Below, piece after piece: positions 50,059-58,957 of a stretch of DNA of 64,000 nt. Positions within the stretch are counted from its first letter, which is position 1. Each line of letters opens with the position of its first letter. A model generated the notes under the pieces. The model had not been told where the DNA came from, did not search any database, and worked only from the letters and a program-made list of their open reading frames with translations. Source of the stretch: Sva-07 sp963698565 (GTDB lineage Bacteria > Actinomycetota > Acidimicrobiia > Acidimicrobiales > Ilumatobacteraceae); the NCBI GenBank assembly GCA_963698565.1, contig CAVORH010000050.1:20146-84145 (forward strand). The letters run 5' to 3'. Position numbers and translations under genes: made by a program.

Positions 50059-51297
50059 ATGACCGGGGCCTCACACATCTCCAACGTCTGGGCGAAGACC
50101 ACCGACCTCCAGGTGGTGAGCGGTCATGGCTGTTGGGTCGTCGATGCTCAGGGCGTCGAGTACCTCGACTTCACCGCCGGCATCGCCGCGGCGTCGACCG
50201 GTCACTCGCATCCGAAGGTCGTCCAGGCGATCAGCGAGCAGGCGGGCCGGTTCATCCACGCGCAGCAGAACATCTACACCCACGACCTGCTCGAGCCGCT
50301 CGGAGCTCGACTCGCCGAGATCACGCCCGCGTCGATCGAGACGTTCTTCTTCGGCAGCACGAGTGACGAGATCGTCGAGATCGCCGTCAAGGTGGCCAAG
50401 CATGCGACCGGTCGCCACTCGGTCATCGTGCTCGACGGGGCATTCCACGGTCGCACCAACCTCACGATGGCGATGTCGACCTCACGGGCGATCGACCGCG
50501 CCGGTTACGGACCGTTTCCGCCGGGGGTGTTCGTTGCACCGTTCCCCGATCCGCATGCCTCCGATCAGGAGGCCGAGATCACCGGAGCCCTACGCGGCCT
50601 CGACCGCCTCTTCCAGACGCAGGTGGTGCCCACGGAGGTCGCGGCGATCGTGGTCGAGCCGGTGATCAGCGAGCGGGGGTACATCCCGACGCCGGCCGGA
50701 TTCATCCATGGGTTGGCCGAGCGGTGCCGTGAACACGGGATCCTCTTCGTGGCCGACGAGGTACAGAGCGGCTTCGGGCGCACCGGCAAGATGTTCGCCA
50801 TCGAGGCCCACGACGTGGAGCCCGACATGTTGATCATGGCGAAGGGCCTCGCGTCGGGCTTCCCGTTCGCCGCGCTCGGCATGCGGCGGTCGATCGACGA
50901 GTCCTGGCGGGTCGGGAGTCAGGGCGGCTCGTCGAACGGCAACCCGATCGGTTGCGCGGCGGCACTCGCCACGATCGACGTCCTCACCGAACCAGGGTTC
51001 CTGGACAACGTCCAGGCACGCGGCAACCAGTTGATCGATGCGTTGCGCGAGATGCAGCAGCTCGACCAGTCGCTGCGATACGTCCGCGGTCGCGGTCTGA
51101 TGGTCGCCACCGAGTTCGACTCGGCGGACCGGGCCCGCGCCGTGGTCGAGTACTGCTTGCGCGAGCGTCACGTGATCCTGATGACGGCGGGCACCCGGAA
51201 CCGCACGATCAGGTGGATGCCGCCGCTCATCGTGACATCGAAGGAGATCGACGAAGCGGTGCACGCCTTCGAGACGGCGATCCGCGCGACGGGCTGA
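50059..51297 (+). CDS. Class III PLP aminotransferase (4-aminobutyrate/ornithine type)
   Basis: A 412-aa fold-I aminotransferase. PLP binds Lys262 (MAKGLASGFPF), Asp233 pairs with the pyridine nitrogen in FVADEVQSGFGRTG, and AFHGRTNLTMA supports the cofactor. The substrate is probably an omega-amino acid such as 4-aminobutyrate. TAGGCT (50047-50052) lies exactly 6 nt before ATG, indicating a leaderless mRNA. The MarR gene follows after 3 nt. Confidence 0.87.
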   Translation: MTGASHISNVWAKTTDLQVVSGHGCWVVDAQGVEYLDFTAGIAAASTGHSHPKVVQAISEQAGRFIHAQQNIYTHDLLEPLGARLAEITPASIETFFFGSTSDEIVEIAVKVAKHATGRHSVIVLDGAFHGRTNLTMAMSTSRAIDRAGYGPFPPGVFVAPFPDPHASDQEAEITGALRGLDRLFQTQVVPTEVAAIVVEPVISERGYIPTPAGFIHGLAERCREHGILFVADEVQSGFGRTGKMFAIEAHDVEPDMLIMAKGLASGFPFAALGMRRSIDESWRVGSQGGSSNGNPIGCAAALATIDVLTEPGFLDNVQARGNQLIDALREMQQLDQSLRYVRGRGLMVATEFDSADRARAVVEYCLRERHVILMTAGTRNRTIRWMPPLIVTSKEIDEAVHAFETAIRATG

Positions 51298-51300
51298 GTC

Positions 51301-51774
51301 GTGGCTCGCCTCGACGCGTCGCGCATCGCTGCCTGGCGGGGGCTCCAGGCGGTGGTGGGCCAGATCGAACGAGGGCTCGACGAGGAGCTGCGGGCGGACT
51401 GGGACATCCAGCTCGGATGGTTCGACGTGCTCGCGTCGCTCCAGCGGTTGGGTGGGCGGGCACGGCCACTCGACGTCGCCGCGGATCTTCTCCTCCCACC
51501 GTCGAGCCTCAGCCGACGTCTCGATCGGCTGCAGGAGGAGGGTTGGATCGCCCGGCATCGCCACGTGCCCGGTGCCGATCACCGCGCCGTCGAGATCGAA
51601 CTCACGCGGACCGGTCGTCGCCTGTGGCGGGAGATGAACGTGAGCTACCGCCGAGCACTCCAGGCACAGTTCGCCATCCATCTCGACGACGCGGACATCG
51701 ATGACATCCGACGGATACTCGACCTGCTGATCGGTCTCGATCCCGACCCGCCGGACGTTGCCTCTGGTGTCTGA
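51301..51774 (+). CDS. MarR-family transcriptional regulator
   Basis: A 157-aa winged-helix protein starting at GTG 51301, 3 nt after the aminotransferase. The DNA-binding region is RARPLDVAADLLLPPSSLSR followed by RLDRLQEEGWIARHRHVPGA. It probably regulates the aminotransferase operon. It has a Trp-rich N-terminus (WRGLQAVVG, WDIQLGWFD). Its stop lies within the hairpin at 51755-51802. Confidence 0.83.
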   Translation: MARLDASRIAAWRGLQAVVGQIERGLDEELRADWDIQLGWFDVLASLQRLGGRARPLDVAADLLLPPSSLSRRLDRLQEEGWIARHRHVPGADHRAVEIELTRTGRRLWREMNVSYRRALQAQFAIHLDDADIDDIRRILDLLIGLDPDPPDVASGV

Positions 51775-51802
51775 CCCCAGAGGTGGACCCCAGAGGCAAC
51801 GT
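51755..51802. terminator. Hairpin between convergent marR and fadD
   Basis: ACGTTGCCTCTGG (51755-51767) and its exact complement (51790-51802) form a 13-bp stem around a 22-nt loop holding CCCCAGAGG. It overlaps the marR stop and lies 11 bp from the fadD stop, so it can end both transcripts. Confidence 0.65.
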
Positions 51803-51813
51803 CGCGCGTGGGG

Positions 51814-53643
51814 TCAGTCGAGGCCGGCGTACATCGCCTCGATCTCGTCGGCGTAGCGGGCGTTCACACCGCGACGCTTGAGCTTGGAGGTCGGGGTGAG
51901 CATGTCGCTGTCGGGCTGCCACTCCTCGCCGACGAGGGTGAACTTCTTGATCTGCTCGACCTGGGCGAACTGCTGGTTGATCTCGTCGATTCCGGCCTGC
52001 ACCTCGGCGAGCACCTCGGGATCGGCTGCGAGTTCCGCCAGTGATCGGCCCTCGAGACCGTTGGCCTTGGCCCACACGGTCGCCGCTTCGGGATCGAGCA
52101 CGAGGACGGCGGACACGAACTTGCGTCCGTCGCCGATCGCGGCTGCCTGGCCGATCAGCGGGATCGACTTGAGTGCCGCTTCGAGGTTGGCGGGGCTGAT
52201 GTTCTTGCCGCCCGAGGTGATGATCAGCTCCTTCTTGCGGTCGACGATGCGGATGTAGCCCTCGTCGTCGATCTCCCCGATGTCACCGGAGTGCAACCAG
52301 CCGTCGATGATCGTCTCCGCGGTCTTGTCGGGCTGCTTGAAGTACCCCTGGAACACGTTGCCGCCACGGCAGATGACCTCGCCGTCGTCGGCGATCTTCA
52401 CCTCCATCCCGTGGCAGGCTCGGCCGACGGTGCCGATCTTGGGCCGTTCGGGTGAGAACGTCATCGGCCCGGTCGTCTCCGACATCCCGTAGATCTCGGC
52501 GAGCGGCACACCGATCGCATTGAACCACTCGAGGACCGGTACCGGGATCGGAGCGGCGCCGGTGATCGCGAGTTCGATCGCGTCGAGGCCGACGAGGGCT
52601 CGGACGTTCGCGAACGCCACGCTGTCGAGGAAGTCGAGCGTCGCCTGCTGCTCGTCGGTGAAGTCGCCGTCGAGGTTCGAACGTCGGATCTCGATCGCCG
52701 CGTTGATGCCGTCGTCGAACTGCTTCTTGCGTTCCGGGTCGGCGGCGAGGGCGGCGTTGACGCCGTTGTAGATCTTCTCCCACACGCGCGGCACACCGAA
52801 CGCCAGTTGCGGGTGCACCTCCTTCAGGTACGTCGTGAGCTGGTTCGGGTCGGGGCAGCAGTAGACGCTGTAACCGAGGATCATGCTCTGGTAGTGGCTG
52901 ACGGCCCGCTCGGCGATGTGGGCCATCGGCAGATACGACACCACTCGCATTCCCAGGAAGTCGTCGAACTCGATCGAGCGTTTGAGGATCTCGATCGTGT
53001 ACACGACGTTGTACTGGCTGATCATCACGCCCTTCGGCGGGCCGGTGGTTCCCGAGGTGTAGATCAACGTGGCGATGTCGTCGGGGTCGGTCGCCGCAGC
53101 GAGCTCAGCGAGGTCGGCCGAGCCCTGCTCCAGCAGGTCGCTCGCCGGGTACACGCCGTCGGGCAGGGGACCTTCCGGTGGCTCGACCACGTAGACACGC
53201 TCGAGCAGTGGCAACTCGGCGCGCACCTTCAGGATGCGGTCGAGGAACCCGCCGTCCTCGACGATGGCGATGCGTGCTTCGGCGTGACCGGCGAGGTACT
53301 GGACCTCTTCGGGTGACGACGAGTTGTAGATGCTGACCGGGGTGGCCCGCAGGAACTGGGCGGCGGCGTCGAACCAGTGGAAGTCGGGGCGATTGCGCAT
53401 CATCAGCAGCATGCGTTCGCCCGCTCCGAGCCCGACCGCCGCCAACCCGGCGGCTGCCCGGGCGACCAGGTCGGCATACTCCTGCACCGTCCAGACGTTC
53501 CACCCGCTGTCGCCCGACATCGAGTGCAGTGCCGGCGACGTCGGCGCCCGGCCGACGAGGTCGAGGAAGAGCTGCGGAGCGGTCGAGCGGCCGGTGGCGG
53601 CGTCGACCTCGGCGATCGTGGACAATGGCATCAACGTGGACAT
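51814..53643 (-). CDS. fadD: Long-chain fatty-acid CoA ligase
   Basis: A 609-aa ANL ligase of the long-chain acyl-CoA synthetase group (FadD15-like). The P-loop is IYTSGTTGPPKGVMI, followed by LPMAHIAER, GMSETTGPMTF, and the linker GWLHSGDIGEIDDEGYIRI; the catalytic Lys is in PTSKLKRRGV. It activates fatty acids for degradation or lipid synthesis. GACAAT lies 6 nt before the ATG (53643), so it may be leaderless. Confidence 0.92.
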   Translation of the reverse strand: MSTLMPLSTIAEVDAATGRSTAPQLFLDLVGRAPTSPALHSMSGDSGWNVWTVQEYADLVARAAAGLAAVGLGAGERMLLMMRNRPDFHWFDAAAQFLRATPVSIYNSSSPEEVQYLAGHAEARIAIVEDGGFLDRILKVRAELPLLERVYVVEPPEGPLPDGVYPASDLLEQGSADLAELAAATDPDDIATLIYTSGTTGPPKGVMISQYNVVYTIEILKRSIEFDDFLGMRVVSYLPMAHIAERAVSHYQSMILGYSVYCCPDPNQLTTYLKEVHPQLAFGVPRVWEKIYNGVNAALAADPERKKQFDDGINAAIEIRRSNLDGDFTDEQQATLDFLDSVAFANVRALVGLDAIELAITGAAPIPVPVLEWFNAIGVPLAEIYGMSETTGPMTFSPERPKIGTVGRACHGMEVKIADDGEVICRGGNVFQGYFKQPDKTAETIIDGWLHSGDIGEIDDEGYIRIVDRKKELIITSGGKNISPANLEAALKSIPLIGQAAAIGDGRKFVSAVLVLDPEAATVWAKANGLEGRSLAELAADPEVLAEVQAGIDEINQQFAQVEQIKKFTLVGEEWQPDSDMLTPTSKLKRRGVNARYADEIEAMYAGLD

Positions 53644-53747
53644 GTGCTCATTGTCACACGGCGCAGCGCGAAGGTGAACCCCTGGGTCCCAGGATCGCAG
53701 CTGGAGAACGGGCGTGGCGGCGATCGCGATGTCGGTAGCGTGACCGG

Positions 53748-54014
53748 ATGCCGGCCGTGTCGACCATCATCTGGGTGGGCGCCGGCGTCCTGATGGGCTA
53801 CGTCCTGTGGAAAACCGGGATCATGATGTTGCGCAGCATGACCTCGATGCCGCCCGAGCCGCCCCCGACCGGCGAACTGCGCAAGGTGAACCGGAGGTAT
53901 CGCTGCGATGTCTGCGGGGTGGAGCTGAAGTTGACGATGGCCCCGGACGAGGACCCACCACCCCCTCGACACTGCCTCGAGGACATGACGGAGATCGCCC
54001 CGCTCTACGACTGA
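53748..54014 (+). CDS. Small membrane-anchored zinc-ribbon protein
   Basis: An 88-aa protein with one N-terminal membrane helix (TIIWVGAGVLMGYVLWKTG) and a C-terminal ribbon: YRCDVCGVELKLTM and a later PRHCLEDM give a C-x2-C plus H/C pattern. I do not recognise the family by name. TAGCGT lies 6 nt before the ATG, suggesting a leaderless mRNA. The next gene (crgA) converges, with a 147-bp gap holding nothing obvious. Confidence 0.72.
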   Translation: MPAVSTIIWVGAGVLMGYVLWKTGIMMLRSMTSMPPEPPPTGELRKVNRRYRCDVCGVELKLTMAPDEDPPPPRHCLEDMTEIAPLYD

Positions 54015-54161
54015 GCGGATGCCCCGACGTCGTCCCGGGCCGCAATCCCAGCTTGTCCACAGGGGTGGGGACAACCTGGGTGAAACCACATCGATGTCAT
54101 GCGACGTTTCCCACAGGCCGAGAACGTCGGGGTCGGTGCAACCGGTCGTTCGCTCGCGGCG

Positions 54162-54476
54162 TCAACGCCACTTGGTGGCGGTCCAGAGCCCGCCGAGGAT
54201 GCACCCGAGCCCGATCAACGTCGGGATGTTGCTGTCGGTGAAGACCAGGTAGCGCGCCATGATCATCAGACCGCCGATGATCAACAGCGCCAACATGATG
54301 ATCGGGATCCAGTGCGGCGGGATCAACTCGCGTTTGGTCGCCTTGGGGGTGTACCGCGACGACGCAGCGACGGCGTGGTGCGGTTCGTCGGAGGAGGCCT
54401 GGGTGTGGCGGTCCTCGGGACGGGTCCCCTTGGGGGTCACCCGGCCGCCGCCGGTCTTTCGCTTCGGGGGAGCCAT
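54162..54476 (-). CDS. crgA: Cell division protein CrgA
   Basis: A 104-aa divisome membrane protein found only in actinobacteria. It has the SRYTPKATKRELIPPHWIPI motif and two helices (WIPIIMLALLIIGGLMIMA and NIPTLIGLGCILGGLWTATK). CrgA recruits the septal PBP and FtsZ partners. ATG 54476 is used; the frame extends upstream without support. Its place beside trpG, pknB, pbpA and rodA is the same as in mycobacteria. Confidence 0.9.
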   Translation of the reverse strand: MAPPKRKTGGGRVTPKGTRPEDRHTQASSDEPHHAVAASSRYTPKATKRELIPPHWIPIIMLALLIIGGLMIMARYLVFTDSNIPTLIGLGCILGGLWTATKWR

Positions 54477-54585
54477 GCAGCGACGAGCATACGTGATCCG
54501 ATGGGGAGAGCGTTCACGGTGCGCCATGCAGCGGTCGTGATCGATCGACGCACCCGGGGTACGTGCGGCGGCCCATACTGGTGCG

Positions 54586-55179
54586 GTGCCGCGTGTTCTC
54601 GTGATCGACAGCTACGACAGTTTCGTCTACAACCTCGTCCAGTACCTCGGCGAACTCGGTGCCGAGCCGATCGTCGTCCGCAACGACCAGGTGACGGTGG
54701 CCGATGCCGTGGCGATGGAACCCGACGCCGTGCTGTTGTCACCGGGCCCCGGACGACCCGAGACGAGCGGCATCATCTGCGACGCGATCGGATCGTTTGC
54801 CGCGATCGGTACGCCGGTGTTCGGTGTCTGCCTGGGTCACCAGGCGATCGGTCACGTGTACGGCGCCGCCGTGGTCGGTGCGCCGGAGTTGATGCACGGC
54901 AAGACGTCGGAGATCCTGCACGACGGCACGGGCGTGTTCGCTGGTCTCCCGTCGCCGTTGACCGCCACCCGATACCACTCCTTGACCCTCGAGCCGTCGA
55001 GCATTCCCGACGAGTTGGCCGTCACGGCACGCAGCGCCGACGGCGTCGTGATGGGTGTGCGTCACCGCACCCTCGACGTGGAGGGTGTGCAGTTCCACCC
55101 CGAGAGCATCCTGACGGGCCACGGTCACGACCTGCTCGCCAACTTCCTCGCTCGCGCCGCCCGCCCGGTTTCGACCTGA
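54586..55179 (+). CDS. trpG: Class I glutamine amidotransferase (anthranilate/aminodeoxychorismate synthase component II)
   Basis: A 197-aa glutaminase that supplies ammonia to a chorismate-using synthase (TrpE or PabB). The catalytic triad is Cys82 (GVCLGHQAIG), His171 and Glu173 (VQFHPESI); the oxyanion motif is SPGPGRPE. GTG 54586 follows CATACT by 6 nt, a leaderless-type start. In mycobacteria the trpG homologue occupies the same position between crgA and pknB; whether this one serves tryptophan or folate is not decided. Confidence 0.87.
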   Translation: MPRVLVIDSYDSFVYNLVQYLGELGAEPIVVRNDQVTVADAVAMEPDAVLLSPGPGRPETSGIICDAIGSFAAIGTPVFGVCLGHQAIGHVYGAAVVGAPELMHGKTSEILHDGTGVFAGLPSPLTATRYHSLTLEPSSIPDELAVTARSADGVVMGVRHRTLDVEGVQFHPESILTGHGHDLLANFLARAARPVST

Positions 55180-55200
55180 CACCTGCGCCGTTCGGCGGCG

Positions 55201-57303
55201 TCAGGGGGTGGTCGTCGTGGTGGTCGCGGGCGGCGCCGTGGTCGGTGGGATCGTGGTGGTGGTCGTCGTGGTCGTCGTCGGTGGCAGGGTGGTCACCGGT
55301 GCAACCGCCTTGCCGACGGTGATGGTGATGGCGGTGCCGGGATCGACCTGCGTTCCGGCGGGCAGGCTCTGCGCGATCACGCGACCGTCGTCGGGGCTGC
55401 CGGCGGCGACATCGACGAAGGCCACGTTCGGGACGAGCCCCTGCTCGGTCAGCGTGTTGGTCGCCTGAGCCTGCGTCCGCCCGACCACCGCCGGCACCGT
55501 GATCGGCTCGGGCCCGTTCGACACGATGATCAGGACATCGCTGCCCTTCGGCACGAACTCGCCGGGCCCGGGGCGGATCTCCATCACGGTGCCGGCAGCC
55601 ACCGTGGAGCTCGATCGCACATCGGTGGTCACCACGAACTCGTACGGTGGCGCGCTGAGGATGTCACGCGCTTCGATCTCGTTCATCCCGATCACTTCGC
55701 CGGGAACCTGGACACTCGTCGGCGGTGCGGCGACGACCAGGTTGACAGCGGTGCCCTGGAGGGCGGGCGTTCCGGCGGCGGGGTCACTCGAGATCACGGT
55801 GTTCTCGGCGAGGTCGTCGCGCTCTTCCTGGATGATCTCGCCGACGACGAAGCCGTCGGCGGCGAGGCGCTCGCTGGCGTCGGCGATCGGGAGCGCGACA
55901 ACGTTGGGAACCGGGACGAGCTGAGGATCGGGGTTGAAGAAGACCTCGACCACCTGGTCCTTGAGGATCAGCGTCCCGGCCGGCGGATCGGTCCTGACCA
56001 CGAAGTTGACCGCAACGAGAGAGCTCTCCTCCGGGGTGGTGATGAATCGGATGTCCTTCGCGGTGAGGTCGGCGGTGACCTCCTCGAGCGGACGGTTGGT
56101 GTAGTCGTCGAGCACGAACTGGGTGGGCTCGGCTTCGCCCTCGTCGCCACTCAGGGCTTGGAAGAGCAGGACGCCGCCGACCACGAGCAGGATCAACGCC
56201 AGGAATGCGCCCAGCGCGTACCACCCCGTTCGAGACGGGTTGGTGTCGTAGTACATCGCGTCAGCGGATGCGCCGGTGGGATAGCCGGCTTCGACCATGC
56301 CGGTCGACGGAACCGACGCCGCCCGAGGCGCGCCGACCGGGAAACTTCCCGTCGGCCCGACGGTGGGGTTGACGGTGGTGGCTCCAGCGACCGCAGCGCC
56401 CGCCAGGGTGGCGGCGGCGGCTCGGCCCTGCGCGTTGGCAGCGGCGGCGAGTGCCTGGACCGGTTCGTCGTTGCGGAAGCGGCGCAGGTCGTCGCGCAGG
56501 GCGGCGGCGCTCGGATAGCGCAGCTTCGGGTCCTTGGCGAGCAGCTTGGCGACGATCGCCTCGAACGACCGCGGGACGTCGGCGACGATCTGCACCAGTG
56601 GTTGCGGTGCATCGTGGACCTGCTTGTACGCGATGCTCACCGGGTTCTCGCCGGTGAACGGTGGCCGCCCGGCGACCATCTCGTACATCACGATGCCGAG
56701 CGAGTAGAGGTCGCTGCGAGGGTCGGGTTGTGCACCTTGCGCCTGCTCGGGCGAGAAGTACGTCGCCGTTCCCATCACCGAGCCGACCTGGGTGAGGTTC
56801 GATTCGGTCGGTGCGTTGAGCGCCCGTGCGATGCCGAAGTCGGCCACTTTCACCTGGCCGTTCGTACCGATGAGGATGTTGGCGGGTTTGATGTCGCGGT
56901 GCGCGACGTGGTTGTCGTGCGCGAACCCGAGCGCTGCGGCGACCTCGCTCGCGATCTCGGCGGCCTGTTTCGCGGTGAGTTGCTTGTTGGTGGAGAGGAT
57001 CTCCGCCAGCGTGCGGCCCTGTACCTCCTCCATCACGATGAAGTAGGTGCCCTCGTACTTGCCCCAGTCGTACACGTTGACGATGTTCGGGTGCGACAGG
57101 CTGGCCGCGGATTGTGCTTCTCGGCGGAACCGTTCGACGAAGTTGGCGTCGGTGGCGAACTCGGGGAAGAGGACCTTGACGGCGACCTGGCGGTCGAGCA
57201 GGAGGTCGCGCGCGGAGAAGACGTCGGCCATGCCGCCGCGCCCGATCCGTTTGTGGATCTCGTAACGGTCGTTGATGACCGTCGCCTCGCCGTTGTTCGT
57301 CAC
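55201..57303 (-). CDS. pknB: Serine/threonine protein kinase PknB with four PASTA domains
   Basis: A 700-aa membrane kinase. The ATP lysine is Lys43, the catalytic Asp137 (HRDIKPANIL) and Asp155 (DFGIAR); the activation loop has SNLTQVGSVMGTATYFSPEQ. A single helix (GWYALGAFLALILLVVGG) is followed by four PASTA repeats that sense muropeptides or lipid II outside. The C-terminus is unusual: a threonine/proline tail with runs of nine and six threonines. It ends the minus-strand operon of fhaA, fhaB, pstP, rodA and pbpA, and no second kinase (pknA) is present in the cluster. Confidence 0.95.
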   Translation of the reverse strand: MTNNGEATVINDRYEIHKRIGRGGMADVFSARDLLLDRQVAVKVLFPEFATDANFVERFRREAQSAASLSHPNIVNVYDWGKYEGTYFIVMEEVQGRTLAEILSTNKQLTAKQAAEIASEVAAALGFAHDNHVAHRDIKPANILIGTNGQVKVADFGIARALNAPTESNLTQVGSVMGTATYFSPEQAQGAQPDPRSDLYSLGIVMYEMVAGRPPFTGENPVSIAYKQVHDAPQPLVQIVADVPRSFEAIVAKLLAKDPKLRYPSAAALRDDLRRFRNDEPVQALAAAANAQGRAAAATLAGAAVAGATTVNPTVGPTGSFPVGAPRAASVPSTGMVEAGYPTGASADAMYYDTNPSRTGWYALGAFLALILLVVGGVLLFQALSGDEGEAEPTQFVLDDYTNRPLEEVTADLTAKDIRFITTPEESSLVAVNFVVRTDPPAGTLILKDQVVEVFFNPDPQLVPVPNVVALPIADASERLAADGFVVGEIIQEERDDLAENTVISSDPAAGTPALQGTAVNLVVAAPPTSVQVPGEVIGMNEIEARDILSAPPYEFVVTTDVRSSSTVAAGTVMEIRPGPGEFVPKGSDVLIIVSNGPEPITVPAVVGRTQAQATNTLTEQGLVPNVAFVDVAAGSPDDGRVIAQSLPAGTQVDPGTAITITVGKAVAPVTTLPPTTTTTTTTTIPPTTAPPATTTTTTP

Positions 57304-57397
57304 GTTGTGCCCTCTGCGCCGGAACTCCGGTTCTCGGCGCTGGGCAAGGTTACCGAGCCGGTGGGGTGCATTCTCGGCAGTGTGGTCGAGCCCGGGC

Positions 57398-58957
57398 TCA
57401 TGTGCCGTCTCCGGGCACGGTGCTCCCCGGGCTGGTCGACCCGGCCGGCGGTTGGGATGCGATCGGTTGGGAACCGGGACCGGTGAGCAGGTAGTCGAGC
57501 ATGCCCTTGGCCAACGGGCCGGCGAGACGACCGCCGGTCGCTGCGACGTCAGCAGTCGACTGGACGTCGGTCAGTACGACCGACACGGCGTACTGCGGGT
57601 TGTCGGCAGGGGCGAAGGCGATGATCCATGCATGTGACAGGTCAGGGTTGCTCGGATCACCCAACTGCGCGGTACCGGTCTTGGCTGCCACGGGGATGCC
57701 TCCCTCCAGTGCGATGCAGCAACTGGCCGTTCCGCGCTCGGCGACGCCGATCATCAGCTGGGTCATGATCTCGGCGTTGGCGGGTGACAACGGCGTCTTC
57801 CACACCTCGGGCTCGGTCCGGTCGAGTACGCGGCCGGCCTGGTCGTAGGTGGCCTGCACGGCGTAGGGCTTCATCATCCGGCCACCGTTGGCGACCGTGC
57901 CGGCCACCATCGCCATGTGGAGCGGCGTCATCTGCACCTCGCTCTGGCCGAACCCGCGGATCGCGAGGAGCGGGAGTTCCTCGGCGAGGTTGTCGGTGTT
58001 GCCGAAGGTGCTCGCTGCCGGCCGGGGCAGGTCGATCGGGACCTCCTCGCCGATGCCCCAGGCGGCCGTGCCGTCGACCATCCCACCGGGTCCGAGCAGG
58101 GTGGCGAGCTGGGCGAAGGGGATGTTGCAGCTGCGGGCGAACACGGTGGCGAGGTCGCCTCCGCACAGGCTGCCGTTGTAGTTCTGGATGGGGTCGTTCG
58201 TCTGTGGCGGCACCCACTCCCGCTCGTTCGGGAAGGTGTTCTCGAGCGACAGGATCCCGCTCTCGAGGGCGATGCCCGTCGTGATCACCTTGAAGGTCGA
58301 CCCCGGCATGTACCGCTCCTGGTAGGCCTGTGCGAGCAGCGGGTTGCCGTCGGCGTTCTGGAGATCGGTGATCACGGCCTGGGCGACCTCGAAGTCCGCG
58401 TTGACGAACGTGTTCGGGTCGAAGGTCGGGTTGCTGTACATCGCACGGATCGCGCCGGTCGACGGCTCGATCACCGTGATCGATCCCGTGCGCCCGCCGA
58501 GCAGGAACTTGGCGACCTCCTGGGCGTCCTCGCGCACGGCGAGTTCGACGGTGCCGGTGGTGCCCACGTCACCGCTGAGGAGGTCGGCCAGACCGCGCAC
58601 CTGCTGTTCGGTGGTCGACCCGGTCAGCACGTCGCCGTACAGCCGCTCGACCTGGGTGGAGCCGAACGCGAACGTGTAGTAGCCGGTGATGTCGGCGAGC
58701 AGATCGCCGGTGGGGTACTCGCGGCGGTAGTCGTACGGCTCGCCGGGCGCGGTCGGGAACGACACCGCTGCCACTTGGCCGTCGGCGGTGATGATCGGTC
58801 CGCGGGGCTTGTTGAACTCGCGCAGGACCTGCCGGGTGTTGTCGAACTGGGCGTCGAGTTCCTGCTTGCGACCGACCTGCCAGTAGTTGAGTGCGACGAA
58901 GAGCACGACGTAGCACGCGATCAGGCCGACGGCGAGCTGGCGGATCTGGCGGTTCAC
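57398..58957 (-). CDS. pbpA: Penicillin-binding protein PBP2-type transpeptidase (PbpA)
   Basis: A 519-aa class B penicillin-binding protein that crosslinks peptidoglycan. One N-terminal helix (LAVGLIACYVVLFVALNYW) anchors it. The active-site motifs are Ser220-x-x-Lys223 (PGSTFK), Ser276-Cys-Asn278 and Lys426-Thr-Gly (AAKTGTA). GTG 58957 overlaps the rodA stop (GTGA). It works with RodA in cell-wall synthesis; the C-terminal tail is proline/serine-rich. Confidence 0.93.
   Translation of the reverse strand: MNRQIRQLAVGLIACYVVLFVALNYWQVGRKQELDAQFDNTRQVLREFNKPRGPIITADGQVAAVSFPTAPGEPYDYRREYPTGDLLADITGYYTFAFGSTQVERLYGDVLTGSTTEQQVRGLADLLSGDVGTTGTVELAVREDAQEVAKFLLGGRTGSITVIEPSTGAIRAMYSNPTFDPNTFVNADFEVAQAVITDLQNADGNPLLAQAYQERYMPGSTFKVITTGIALESGILSLENTFPNEREWVPPQTNDPIQNYNGSLCGGDLATVFARSCNIPFAQLATLLGPGGMVDGTAAWGIGEEVPIDLPRPAASTFGNTDNLAEELPLLAIRGFGQSEVQMTPLHMAMVAGTVANGGRMMKPYAVQATYDQAGRVLDRTEPEVWKTPLSPANAEIMTQLMIGVAERGTASCCIALEGGIPVAAKTGTAQLGDPSNPDLSHAWIIAFAPADNPQYAVSVVLTDVQSTADVAATGGRLAGPLAKGMLDYLLTGPGSQPIASQPPAGSTSPGSTVPGDGT

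Noticed and set aside
55208..55290. GTGGTCGTC-type tandem repeats as a structural or mobile repeat
   Set aside because: They are in-frame threonine codons at the end of pknB (and likewise in pstP at 60470-60540); ordinary low-complexity coding.
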